The notes beneath the pieces were generated by a model. That model had not been told where the DNA came from. It was given only the letters and a program-made list of their open reading frames with translations, and ran no database searches. Shown here piece after piece: positions 41,397 to 52,992 of a stretch of 64,000 nucleotides of DNA. Both the position numbers and the translations under genes were made by a program. The DNA comes from Clusia tigrina (taxonomy: Eukaryota; Arthropoda; Insecta; Diptera; Clusiidae): positions 13,660,001-13,724,000 of the forward strand of contig OV050033.1 in NCBI GenBank assembly GCA_920105625.2, written 5' to 3'. Position 1 is the stretch's first letter. Every line of letters begins with the position of its first letter.

Positions 41397-41427
41397 TTGA
41401 AAACCACATGTCTAAAAAAACACCCTT
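41397..41427 (-). repeat. Right terminal inverted repeat of the mariner element
   Basis: This is the reverse complement of the left repeat with one mismatch. It is followed by TA at 41,428-41,429, the second copy of the target-site duplication. Confidence 0.92.
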
Positions 41428-43533
41428 TATATATTTATACAATTATATAATTAATTATATTACTGGAGGTTTTCTCGTCATATAGGTATGTAGAGACGCA
41501 AACTACTTTCTTCTCATGTATGAGAGCATACTTTTCCCAGTAGTTAAAATTTCCCATCCTGTCATCATCAAATCTATGGAGAACCACACACCTACTTTCC
41601 AAAGGTGATCATTGTGAACATAATATACATAATTTTTTCAGATTCTTCCACATACTGTCGCCAGATCGACAGAATCTTCTTAATCTAATATTGTATATTG
41701 TCGCGCACAATTAATTATGAATGGACACAGTAATCCATTATTAATGAACCTGAAGCATACCTGTGTGAGTATGTAAATACGTTTTTCATTGTATCTGTCG
41801 AGATCCACAAACACATTAATTTAGCCAATAATGATCTGACCAAGTCAAGTGCTAAGTTTACGTGGAGAATACTTTTTACCGAAGCCTTCGATTTGTAGAG
41901 AAACCTAATAAATGAACGCATAGTAACTAATGCAAAACAGGACCTCTGGCTTGGCAAGCAAGCCTCGACTAACCGAGTGAGAAATTGATTCGGTTTAATT
42001 AGGAAGCCTAGAAACAATATGGAGAGCATTTAACTAACCCACTTTATATACTTTTTTCAAACTGTTTGCTGTGTTTTCTCATAAACATAAAAAACTGGAA
42101 CAAAAACTTTTTACTACCAAAATAGTCGTAAAGGTAAATAAACTTATACGAACAAAGAAGTAAACCCTAAAACCTAAACCCACATTAAAATGTGCACAAA
42201 GTACTCAAACAAACAAACGAACGAAACGAGTCATTATTTTTGTTTATAGCCACAAACAGATACAAATCTAATCTAAACGGAATTATTATAAAAAGGATTT
42301 TAATTTAAAGTTTTCACATTAGACAAACCGGCAACGAACTGCGTACGCCAACAGCGTGGCAAACTTTAACCTGTAATTATCCTAGGTACTCAACTAAAGA
42401 GAGACAGCCATGCGCCGGCTGGTAGGCAGTCAGGCAGTCAATGCAATCTGCCATCAACCATGGGAATACTATACGTGTGTACGAATGAGTATCATTAAAT
42501 AATAATCAAACAGACTGCACTGTTTAATGGTTATTTGTTACGCCTAAATGTAGGCACGCGTGTGTATTATTTTAATCTTTTTGGCCACAAATATTACCGT
42601 CAGCGAGCAAGCGAGAGGTGGGGTGGTTCAGAGTAGAGTGGTGGTGGTAACCGCATTCATCGCATGTTAGCCACACGCGATTGCACAAGGATATAACATT
42701 TCGTGACTTTATGGTTAACATACGAGTACTACGTCTTGTCAAATCCTTGATTAAGTTTGACGTATACAAAACACACAAATTCATTTTTTCCAGAAAGAAG
42801 TTGGAAATTACTTATAGCAGAGAAGAGTGGGCTCAATTGGGTATATAAATTTGTGGCAGTATACAGTACTCTGTTCGCATACAAATAGTCTATATAAATA
42901 GAAGGAAGAGTTTTGTAAAACTGGATTTGCAGACAATAATAATTCTGAGTTTCTAAGAATCCAATGAATGGAAGAAGAACGTTATCATCAAAACTTGACA
43001 AACGAAAAGTGTAAAGAAAATATTCCCAGAAAAATAGACAAAAGCATTACTAGAACCCAAAAGTATAAGAAGGAAAGGACACAGCCTCAAGTATTGCAGA
43101 CAGATATTAGTTGGAATAGGGAAACATTAAATGCACTAATTTGCGACATGACTATGAGACAAAGACACTACTGAGAACAATGAAATTTTAGACGAACCAG
43201 ATCCCGAAGTTCAAAAATATTACTAAGTAAATACAAAGCGTAGCGTATGCACCCAATTGTACCTGTACCTAGTGTATGATCCACATTATGTGAAGAATAA
43301 GTATAAAAAGATCTGCTATAATAAAATTTGTTAAAAGTTTCTTCCGTGAATGACTCAAACAATCAGGCAACATAGTACGACTGCACTGGTCTAGGCTTAT
43401 GCATTGCTTGCATTGTTTATACTGATATACTCAAATATATATAAACCCAGTGCTCAGTTTATATGCACACCAACGAGGAAATTGGTTAAATAAACTATTT
43501 TTTTAAAAACTTGTAATTTCGGATGGAGGAATG

Positions 43534-43561
43534 CACGTGGACATAAGACACAGTGCACGTG
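43534..43561. promoter_or_regulatory. Tandem canonical E-boxes (CACGTG x2)
   Basis: CACGTG occurs at 43,534-43,539 and 43,556-43,561 inside a 22-bp near-duplicate (TGCACGTGGACATAAGACAC and its variant). CACGTG is the site for bHLH factors such as CLK/CYC and Myc/Max. Two copies two helical turns apart could bind cooperatively, but no promoter is recognised nearby. Confidence 0.3.
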
Positions 43562-44244
43562 GATATAAGGACACTCCAGAATCTATATAAATATACGGTG
43601 GAAAAAGTCACCTCAATATGCCATACAAGCTTCTCTGGATCTTGTAGTGACCGAGCTCAAGACAAACACAACGCACGAAAGAGTCCTGACGATTTAGACA
43701 TCACGTCATTATTGACAAATTTAACTTGGGGACCCAGATTCAAGTTGTGCCATCCACTTATATTGAATATACTTTGTTCCCTTGAAAATGACCTCATTTG
43801 TTAAAATATGTGAGGAAAAATATTCAATTTATTTACTCTGATGTAAGTACTGTGCAGTGTTGGGTAGAATATGCTGCCGCTACCACTAAGTGCGCTGGCT
43901 GTTGAGCGTTTGGTCCTACCCTTGTTTGCATATTACTTAAATAGCGTTTACACTTGAAGGGTGCCAGGAATTACCTGTCCGTAAGTAATTAACTTTTGAC
44001 TAAAATTGCTGACTGCGGCACTGCTGCGCTGTGCTTCCTCTACACTGAAGTGAGCGTGTTTGATAATTTTGAATTTGATTTTACAAATGCGGTTATGTTT
44101 TTGTGGTGCTCCCTGGAAAGGTCGAATCGGTGCAGACACTTCATGGTAAAAGCAATATCGCCACCTCTTGTATCAAATTTTACCAAGATTAAAATTGCTT
44201 TTCGACAACTCTTCTTTGAGTAGAGCCACCGCCGCAGTCTCAAA

Positions 44245-44283
44245 GCCGAAAAGTTTTTAAGTGCTACTTGAAAACTTTTCGGC
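44245..44283. repeat. 18-bp inverted repeat with 3-nt loop
   Basis: The left arm is GCCGAAAAGTTTTTAAGT (44,245-44,262), the loop is GCT, and the right arm is ACTTGAAAACTTTTCGGC (44,266-44,283). The only non-Watson-Crick position would be a G-U pair in plus-strand RNA. The loop is too small for a normal microRNA precursor. Confidence 0.95.
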
Positions 44284-44579
44284 AACTTTCTTACAATATT
44301 CCAGAAGTCCAGAGAATTGATTGTAAGCACACTCCTACGTATGCAAACATATTTTTAGATTGAACAATTTTAATTTTCTAGCAACATTTGAAAGAAAAAT
44401 ACCAGTGGCCAGCCAGCCACCCTCTTTCAGCAGGACAAAAGGACACAAACAAATAGAAAAAAAGAACTTGTTTACAAGACTTTTGCGTACTTCAGTGACG
44501 CGTTGTTGAGCGGCATGTCTTGCGTGCGTAATACGTAATTTTAGACCCTAAATTTAATTGCCTCATTTTCTTCTTACAG

Positions 44580-44627
44580 CACACTCACCTACGGCAGACT
44601 ATTAGCCGGCTCGGTCGGCGTGGCATG
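44580..44627 (+). CDS. Candidate 48-nt internal microexon, unrecognised
   Basis: CATTTTCTTCTTACAG ending at 44,579 is a good acceptor context. Forty-eight bases later, GGCATG is followed by GTAAAA, a weak but possible donor. The segment is open in the frame that starts at its second base, reading TLTYGRLLAGSVGVA, and also in the first frame (HTHLRQTISRLGRRGM). It is GC-rich compared with its flanks. Nothing links it to a known gene, and a short acceptor-GT pair can arise by chance. Confidence 0.2.
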
Positions 44628-44652
44628 GTAAAATACGTGAAATGTTTTGATT

Positions 44653-44702
44653 TGTTGCTGGTGCTGTTGCTGGTGATGGTGATGGTGATGGTGCTAGTGC
44701 TA
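44653..44702. repeat. (GCTGTT)n then (GATGGT)n repeat
   Basis: GTTGCTGGTGCTGTTGCTGG runs into GATGGTGATGGTGATGGTGC, a trinucleotide-phased simple repeat inside a GC-richer patch. Confidence 0.9.
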
Positions 44703-47700
44703 CACCACCAACAAGTGCTCGAGCTGCTCCCGTCAGCCAGTCAGGCAGTCAGTCAATTGGACTGATGTTGTTCGTGTGGAGTAGTCGGATCGGATGGGGT
44801 GGTGTGGTATGGTGTTATGTGATGTGGGGTAGTGTGGTGTTTGCTAGCCGGTGATTTGCCTTGCTGCCCTACACTTGCGCGGTTGCTTATTTAAATACCT
44901 TCCTTCCTTCCATATGTTAATTCAAGTGGAATTAATTGTTTCCGGTATTTAAGTTTTTTCGTACGCAAAGTCATTCCTTCGTTTTGTTGTGGTTACCAAC
45001 AAGACTCACTCATACTAGCACGAATACACAGACACACACGAACGCGTGCTGGCATTCCTACAACTGGGATCCTCACAGAGTATTGGGATTTCGGTATGGA
45101 TTTTCATGAGCTGTGCTGGCCTGGTCTGCCGGGTTTCTTACTGATGGGCTTCAATGAAGTTTTATAATTTTTTTTATATTTCTTATCCTTGTTTTGAAAT
45201 TTGTACTATTGCGGTTTTCTTTGAGCGTATTAATAAGGTCACTGGAGTGGAAGCAATTAGTCCTGCTTTTGTGTCTGGCTAAATCGACAATTAATTTAAC
45301 ACTAAATAAATTCACTTGTGGATTCATTCTGTAAAACGAATCGAATGTTCATAAGTGCTGCTTCCTGAAAATATGCGAATTTGTGGATATTTGTCGTACT
45401 TGTGAAGTACAAATTATGAAAAAACATCTTCACATAAACTAATCCAATTTTAGGGTGCATCGCATTCGTCTCTGAGGCGACAGAATAATTCGTTTCGTTT
45501 TACAGCATTCTGACACTGATACGGTGCCAGAATTTCCTTCATTTTGTATTACGTTATTTTTAAAAATATTTTAAAGTAAAAAGTTCTTTGGTCAATGCGC
45601 TCGGAGCTGGATTTTAATTTACAAGAAAAAAGAATTTCTGTTTCCAACAATGTCACAAGCAAAGTAATAAAAATCAATTTGATCGACATATCGTCGTCGT
45701 TCAGTAAATGAAATTCAAATTGATTTCCATGTACACATCATACGTAGTCAGTCGGTGAGGTAAACAATATCAAAGTGAAAGCTGGGTGGAAAAAGACTGC
45801 ATTGCACAGAAATTTACACTCACTCACTGACTCACAGAAGCAAATTAATTGGAATTTTAATTAACGGAAAATTTCACAAATGACCAAAAATTGTGAAGAT
45901 TTTTGCTTTTTGTTTGTTTACATTGAACCCAAGTAACAATAAAAACAAAAGCAAGCGAAATGCAAAATATGCTGGAAAAACTGCATGGAAAATGGTAAAA
46001 ATTTTAATTGTGATTGCTTTCTGCTCACAGATTAATACGATTTTAATTAAAAGTGTTCGATGTAAATAAATAAATATTTTATGGAATAACTTAAGCAAGT
46101 TTCCGGTGCATTACTTTATCGCAATCATCAGAAACTGTGCAATGTTTACGCTTCACTAAAGCAATGCTCTGTTGCAGAGAGATAAAATCAGTTTTCATAA
46201 AGCATTTGACAAATTAAAAATAAACACAAAAGACATTAAACACACTTTAAATAACGCGCCTAGGGTGAGAATCAACGCATGGTGAATAGTTTGATCACCC
46301 TTTCTGACAGTGCTCGTATTCGAATTTAGCTTAGAACGGTTTCTGTTCTTGCCATCGTTGTTGGTATTGTGAAAAGGTTTCTCCATATTATTTGTACACA
46401 TGTCATCTTTTAATTTTGACAATTACAAGCATGACAATAGCAGCTGACAAGCATCTCGTCAATTTGTTGCGAGCAGCAAATGAGTTACCCTAATTTTAAA
46501 AATGTTACATTAATAGCAAGCATTTTTCTAGACCCGTAGGGAAGGGTACTTCGATGATGGCAACTTATGATACATCTAGATTAAACGGATAAAAATGTTA
46601 GATAGCAGATACAGTTTAGTAGATAGTGACCTTAGTGATGAAAACAACTGAAATAGAAGTCACACTGGAGTAGTACCGTCATACCTGGTGTAAATACCCC
46701 CTGTATCACCACCAATGATGCTCTAGTGTTGTCTGCAACTCGCTCATTTTGAATACAATTTTTATACGAGCACATGAAACCATATTCTCATCAAATCCCA
46801 TTAAACACTATTGAAATTTTCAAAAACTAGTGCCTAAAAGTATGCAACGAAATTATTCAATAGAGCTATTTTTCCATCAGGCATACAAATTCTAACAGTC
46901 AATTTGCGAAATTGTTTAATTTAATTTTCGCCATTTCTATTATCCGCCATCGATTTTAATACCTTTCAATTCTCACCCAGGTAAAAAGTATGTTCATGCG
47001 CCAACAGCCTGGATTGGGACGCGAGGTGCATAAAGTGCAGCCGCGCATAACTGTTGCAATTGAAATGCAACATTGATTTGAACCGTTCCACATAGTCTTA
47101 TTTTAAACATTTGCACGTATTTCGATGGAATCCATATGGATATGGTGGCCATGGATTGTGATGGGGCGCAGCAGTTATTGACACGAAACAATTGCCATGA
47201 ATATGTGAAGCATCACTCCCTGGCAATATGCGATTTTACTTTTTTGTTTAGCTTCATTTTATGTATAAATATAAATGTCAAATTCCAAATAAATTGACAC
47301 TTGAAATAGCATTCGTTTCATTTTTGCACAATTGTTTCTTTTTTGTATTGTTTGCTTATTTGCATTTCCGTTTCCGTTGGTATTCAATTTTATGTGATTG
47401 CATTCCTTCGTTTTATCTGTTTTTTCATTACACTCCTGTTTTTTACACACGAATTTTTTGTGAGTTGGCATACGAAATATTACAAAAATATTGTCCAATT
47501 TATTTGGAAATATTGAAGGCTACAGCATGGAATAAAAACTGGTCATGTGCTCTGAGGTGACAAGCGGAATATGGTGGCATTTGAAGCTCACATACCGAGA
47601 ATTGAAAAATGCATATGAAAAGATTAAAGAGGAAACTACCCGTATTGCACAGATGAGAAAGTTTTTCCATTCTTCTGGGAAGAACAAACAAATCTTATCT

Positions 47701-47983
47701 GCGAATATAATATAAAATTTAACTGGGCACCAAAGGAAAAATTATAAATTAACTGTTCTTTTAGTTCCTATTAAAGTAGATTTCTGCAAAAAAAAGATTC
47801 CATCATTTTGTTATTCTTGTTGTATCCACACCACTTTAAGCTAAAGGACCTGCTGGATATTTTATTTAAATTGATGCTCTAATTTTGGGAGTATACTCCC
47901 ATACGCCTCGTTGGTCCCTGCACCGAGATGCTGACAGACCGGAGTTGTCACAGGAATTTTTCCAAAGTGCTCGTGTATTTTAT
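44703..47983. other. GC-richer patch, then AT-rich non-coding DNA
   Basis: 44,731-44,755 holds GTCAGCCAGTCAGGCAGTCA; 44,795-44,850 is a G/T-rich GGTGTGGTATGGTG tract. The remainder has no supported feature. Confidence 0.55.
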
Positions 47984-48052
47984 ATCTCTCTATCTATCTA
48001 CCTTTCTATCTCTATATCTATCTCTACCTCTATCTCTCTCTTTCTATAGGAA
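47984..48052. repeat. (TCTA)n / (TC)n imperfect microsatellite
   Basis: TATCTCTCTATCTATCTACC and related units continue for about 70 bp as an impure pyrimidine-rich TCTA/TCTC array. It lies about 160 bp upstream of the 45-bp direct repeat at 48.2 kb. Confidence 0.9.
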
Positions 48053-48212
48053 TTTAACTCTTTAGATTCTGCTGGTCAGTTGGGAGCTCGTCAACATACC
48101 GGCAACTAAACCAAGCAAGGTAAGCTATCTTTCTCACACAATTCAATATAACCAGAACATCGGGATTTCCTTGAAAAATTTGTTGTTTTGTTCAAGTGTA
48201 TATTTGTTCAAT

Positions 48213-48366
48213 CGCTGCGCTATCGATTGGGGGGTCTGCTGCCTTCTCTATGCCTATATCTACCCCTATCTGCCTCAGTCGGCGTCTCAGTCGGCGTCGC
48301 AGCCTCTGTCAGCGTCTCAGTCGCTGCCGCTGTCGATTGGGGGTCTGCTGCCTTCTCTATGCCTAT
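48213..48366. repeat. 45-bp direct repeat pair flanking a TCAGTCGGCGTC minisatellite
   Basis: Copies at 48,213-48,257 and 48,322-48,366 share TCGATTGGGGG...TCTGCTGCCTTCTCTATGCC and their CGCTG lead-in, differing by a few bases, with a period of 109 bp. Between them are about five variants of TCAGTCGGCGTC. The block is GC-rich in AT-rich surroundings and keeps all three plus frames open. Confidence 0.93.
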
Positions 48367-51138
48367 CGAATAATTGTTATCTCCCAAGTGTCTCCACCAA
48401 ATAGCATCAGAATTGGTGTTATTGGTGATACTTCTCAGTTGATAATATAAATTTATTTATCTTGATCACCCGTGGGGTTGCTTTTTGTTAAATTCTCAAA
48501 GATTCATCGTCATTGAGACCTCGCTGCGACATAACTGTACTGTCAATATAATCTTCATAACTTTGGAGTTGGTGGACTTGACTGAGACTGACTAGTGTCC
48601 TTAGGAGCACATTACGATGAGAAGAACGATGGAACGTTATACATCAATAGGCCAAAAATCGTAATATTATATAAATTTATTCAGTCATATTTACTTTAAA
48701 ATTTTTTTTAATAATTTATATGCATAGTTTAACAAAAAGCAATTATACAATTTAAATTAATTGCATTTGGTCAAAAATGCAAGCAGCAAGAAACTCGATC
48801 GAGTCATAAACAATATAATGAACTTCTAAAAACCGCCGAATAAACCTCTGGATATATTGCAAAACCGATGGAACACCAAATCATAATTGGTCACATAACT
48901 TGATATAAAAAATTGATTATTGGATTCAAATTTTATTTTAACTGCCACGTCCTCGAATTTCTGAACGATCATGACGGTTATGATGAGGACTTTAATTGAA
49001 CTCCACCAATCACACTAAATTTCAGGTATCAAAGTTTCAACAAGACTGACTCTTCAAATCTCCGGGATATATGTATGAAAGAGAGGAAGGAACTCCAGAG
49101 ATTTATTCGCTCAGCTCTTACCCAAAAATATTATGCGACTATCTTTCCAGGGAAAATGGAAATGATAAATAAAATGATAAATGAAATAATGAGATAAGCA
49201 TGTAAGCATTATCTTTATTCTTTCATTAATATCTCAATGGAAGAGAGTGAATTCAACGAAATTTATATTACTCTGAATACTTGAAAGCACAATTAGGTGC
49301 TATGAATGCATCCAACAAAATAATTCGCACTGAAGAGGAAACAATAAGTATGTCCGTGGGAAGTGAACCCCTGCTACTTTACGAGTAAATCTCCATCGCG
49401 GATGATGCAATATATAAATAGTAATGATCAGTTTATTTTCCTCTTATTTACAATTTTATAATCCTTTAAAATATTGACAGATATTCCATTTAAAATTTCT
49501 TCTTTTTTAAATTCAAAATATAAGCGAAATGTTACTCTTGGCAATCCTTCTTTATTGCTGTCAATGGGTGGTATTTAATAAAACATTTTTGACATGACTT
49601 CACAAAATTTCACTTCACAATCCTTGAAGACTTTTTCAACTTTACAGGCAAAGGATTAGTGACATGACACTCGCTTTTCCTGCTACGTAGACAGAAAATT
49701 CAAATATTCGTAAATGCTCACATACATCATAATTGAAAGTGCTGCTCATACTTACTTAAATGGGGGAAAATTATGGGTGAAAAGAGTTGTTAAGGGATTA
49801 AACGTAATGTGATTTAAACATGACTGTATGCAGGGTGTCGAATTATGAAAATCACTATGGGAATTGTGCATGTGTGCCGTGAGGATACTAATAAGGCATT
49901 AGGTAATGTGATGCCGAAGCGTCATCGACGCGTGCTTGAGCTGAACAAAAAACTAATTAAAATAAATTATGCTCCATAAGCGCAAAAATGTGTAGAAATA
50001 GAAAATTTTTTTCAAACTCAATTTATATATCAATAGAGAACGGAAGACAATATTTTGGATAATAAAAGAAAATAGGAAATATTACACCCAACACTTGGCA
50101 AGAGTGTGCGCATGCCTTCAAGTGTCCTTAAACGTTCTTAAGTGTTCAATTCATTATGCAAATTTGAAGGCTGCTGTTGTCGTCGCCATCACTGCTGCCA
50201 GCAAACAAAACTCCCCCAAAAGCCCTGTACCAGCAAAATCGCTTGTCATTTTATTTTGTCATTATGACTGAATGCCGTCACCCAAGGGTGTATCTTTTCT
50301 CTGGATGGCTGGCTCACTGGCTGGCTGACTGGCTGTGTTGCTGTCTGTGTGTAGTCTGTCACCCGTCAATGTAGCAAAATATTGTTGCCACTGTATGCGT
50401 CTAACTCACTCTCAGTTAGCGAGAGCCTGCAATATTAGAATGTTATGTTTTGCTTCCGCCGTTCTGCTTCCTGGCGCGGTTTTGTTTACATTTATTATGC
50501 CAGCGCGAACACCGTCCAACCCCGTTTAACTTCTTATCCCACAGTTTCATCTTCGTCAACTTGCTCATAATCATCAACATCATTGGCATCAGTGTTGTCG
50601 TCTTCATCATCATCGTCATCATTATTGCGTATCATTATTCCTTATACAATGATCGATTCAATGTTCTACCCCTCCCTCTCTGCCACTCGTCCTCTGTTAC
50701 AACCGTAACAAAAATACCAGATATTTATCTTGAAAGTTTTTTTTTGCTTCTCATTTGAAATTTGAAATTTTGATAAGCAGCATTAAATGCGCCCCATATG
50801 CCAATGTGCAGCGCAACCCCCGCCCCGCGCTCCAGCAAATGTTGCAAAAAATATATTATTCAATATTTGAACTTTTTCGGGTTTTCTGTTTTGAGTGCTT
50901 TCAGTTTTGTGCGGGAATTGATGGATGATGGCGGTTAGAGTGGGCGGTTGGTTGAGCACTCCCTTTACTGAGGCTGCTCCTGCTGCTGTTGCTGGTTGCT
51001 TTAAGTGTTTAATGTGACGTTTGTGCGAATGCAGCCCTCCTCCCCCTTCACTCACTCAGCGTAAATGATAAATTTAATTCCGCTTCTATTTTGATGGCAC
51101 TTGTCAATTCAAATAATTTTCTGATTTCTTTTTTGCAG
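48367..51138. other. AT-rich DNA, then GC-richer patch at 49.8-51.2 kb
   Basis: The patch contains GGCTGGCTCACTGGCTGGCT at 50,308-50,327 and open frames on both strands without domains. It ends at the candidate exon at 51,139. Confidence 0.5.
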
Positions 51139-51207
51139 CGCATTTTCAAGTACGTCATTGTTCGCAAATGCCGCGAAAAGTTGAAGGATTTTAACGCATT
51201 AGTCTAA
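51139..51207 (+). CDS. Candidate terminal coding exon, unrecognised protein
   Basis: A strong 3' splice-site context (CTGATTTCTTTTTTGCAG, with a CTGAT branch-point-like word about 17 nt before the AG at 51,137-51,138) is followed at once by an open frame. It reads RIFKYVIVRKCREKLKDFNA, then Leu-Val and TAA at 51,205-51,207. The 22 residues form a basic, amphipathic segment. Codons such as CGC, TTC, AAG, TAC and GTC look more like fly coding usage than the AT-rich surroundings. The upstream phase is unknown and no partner exon was found. A GTACGT only 11 nt after the acceptor is an alternative donor. I do not recognise a protein family. It could be the last exon of a gene whose other exons lie outside the window, or chance. 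Confidence 0.3.
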   Translation, partial: RIFKYVIVRKCREKLKDFNALV

Positions 51208-51420
51208 TATGATGAGGTGGCAGCTTGGTGAATGTTGTAAAAGAATTACGATTACTTTATATAATAATAGCTTTTTTAAGAACATTGAAGTGATTTAGGG
51301 CGATTTGGGAATAATCAACAGAATCAGAATATATAAAATCGGTCAATTTAGTATGCTTAGATCTGTAATTCAGGTACGATGAACTGAAAGTTGGTTTCTT
51401 CTGTTGAAAATAAGTGAATT

Positions 51421-51456
51421 ACTGATATTATTAAAGTTGCTGATATTATTAAAGTA
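51421..51456. repeat. 18-bp tandem duplication
   Basis: CTGATATTATTAAAGT occurs twice with an 18-bp period. Confidence 0.95.
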
Positions 51457-52791
51457 AAGGACTATTAATATTGATAGTGACTTTTCAATTAAGTTAACCC
51501 CACTTTCGAGTACTTCAACTGCCCAAGTTTGTGTTAGTTTACTTACCACCCTGAAATAGCCGCAGAATATCCTGGAAATTGATCTCGAATGATTTCTGTG
51601 CAGATAAGATGACTGGACTTTCACAAGCGGATTCAATAACTTCCCAAGAAGGAATTTGAATCTTATATTGTAGACACACTTTTTATTTGGATCGTTAATT
51701 CATATCCATAAATTCAGGAGACCAGTTCTGATAATTAATTATTAAATATTATAATATTATTATATCAATTTCAACGAACGAATTTGGGTTTAAATCAGTT
51801 TTGTTTTCTATTATTACAATTATTTTACCTACTTATCTGCGACATTGTTTATATTTGAATCCGATCAATTATTATATCATTATTTCATGAAGAAAATGTC
51901 ATTCATATTTTACATAATTTTCGTAAAGTCAAAAATTTCCACACATCATAATAGATATTCAAAAAATAATTACTATCGAGTTTTATTGATCCCAATCCAT
52001 TTAGTAAATCTTCTGTAGAATAACACTGGTGTATCTAACAAGATAATTCCTAGTTCAATTTCATGTTAAACAAGAACGCGTTCCAGTTTTTAATGTAGCA
52101 GATCCATCGTTAGCTCGATAGCCCACCTTCGATTAACAAAGTTTTAAATTATGAAGTTATCATTTTACCAAGTCCTCATCGTTGCTTTTGTAACACATAT
52201 TTATTGAATCGGTATGGATATAATCTGGAAGATACTTTCATTTTTACTTCCACATCATCCTATGTTTGCTTAGCTATAAAAACTGAGATTCTCTTTGGAT
52301 ATAGTTACGGCTTATATCTACGAATATACTCCCAATGTATTCCAATATATACTCCCACTGCCATATTCAAATTCACACTACATTTAACTCAATATCCAGC
52401 CTACTTCAACTTGCCACAAGTTCCTCCTGCTGCGCAGCGTAACCCCACAAATTGGTGTCAAAATTTTAAACCATAATTTGCCGACAAAAAAGGTACGCCA
52501 CTGAGCCCGCAGCCGACGCAGCGCCACCCACCAGGACTGACGATTATTAGCCACACTGGTAGCATAAAACACCAAAAGGGGTAACTTCGCTAACTGTAGT
52601 CAATGCGGTGAGCTGCAAGTCTGAAGTTACCAACTGCAGACAATTGAATTTTAAAAAACTTTCGGAAAAATTTAAAAGAATAAACAAACAAAAAAGTCCC
52701 GGCACGACATTTCAAACCGAAAATGAGCGCTCTAAAAAAGTGCCGCGGAGAGTGCGAAAATAAAATATAAACAAACAGATTTACTCGCACA

Positions 52792-52992
52792 ATGCAATTT
52801 CCACGTAGAAGTGGGTTGACTGGCACCCCCTCGGAGAGCCCTGAAAACTCTGCAGCTGGGGTGGATGGAAAAATAAGCAAACAAAAAAAAGGAATAAAAA
52901 CCAAATTGGAAATAAAATCTGTTATTATGAATGTGAAGAAATTGCCGCCGCTCGCGCTCGGGTCAAAATATTGCACAAGGATGCGAGTATAA
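52792..52992 (+). CDS. Small ATG-started open frame, unrecognised
   Basis: A 66-codon frame starts at ATG in the context CGCACAATG and reads MQFPRRSGLTGTPSESPENS, then a Lys-rich middle, and ends CTRMRV. The first third has mixed codons resembling coding sequence; the rest is A-rich. The opposite strand carries a 128-codon open frame over the same interval, which argues that low stop-codon density here is compositional. No domain is visible. Confidence 0.1.
   Translation: MQFPRRSGLTGTPSESPENSAAGVDGKISKQKKGIKTKLEIKSVIMNVKKLPPLALGSKYCTRMRV

Larger units (their letters stand above)
40500..41427 (+). mobile_element. Internally deleted mariner transposon, DD41D (rosa-like) family
   Basis: A 928-bp element is bounded by 31-bp terminal inverted repeats beginning AAGGGTGTTTTTTT. 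The repeats occupy 40,500-40,530 and 41,397-41,427 and differ at one base. TA dinucleotides flank both ends, the target duplication expected of Tc1/mariner elements. Inside lie the middle and C-terminal parts of a transposase. The N-terminal helix-turn-helix DNA-binding region and its leader are missing, so the copy is far shorter than a full mariner of about 1.3 kb. The nearly intact ends mean it could in principle have been mobilised in trans by a complete relative. The third-aspartate spacing assigns it to the DD41D group known from tephritids. The element is confident; the subfamily name is inferred from spacing and motif style. Confidence 0.93.
41428..44579. other. AT-rich non-coding DNA with patch at 42.3-42.7 kb
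   Basis: GGCAGTCAGGCAGTCAATG lies at 42,424-42,442 and TACGAGTA at 42,721. The 104-codon minus frame at 41,715-42,029 has no recognisable domain. E-boxes and the 44.25-kb hairpin are separate entries. Confidence 0.55.

Noticed and set aside
42842..42849. TATATAAA followed by CAGTAC as a TATA-Inr pair
   Set aside because: Spacing is about 23 bp, too short for a standard fly TATA-initiator promoter.
52590..52976. 128-codon minus-strand frame
   Set aside because: Translated T/A-rich sequence overlapping an open frame on the other strand; no motif.
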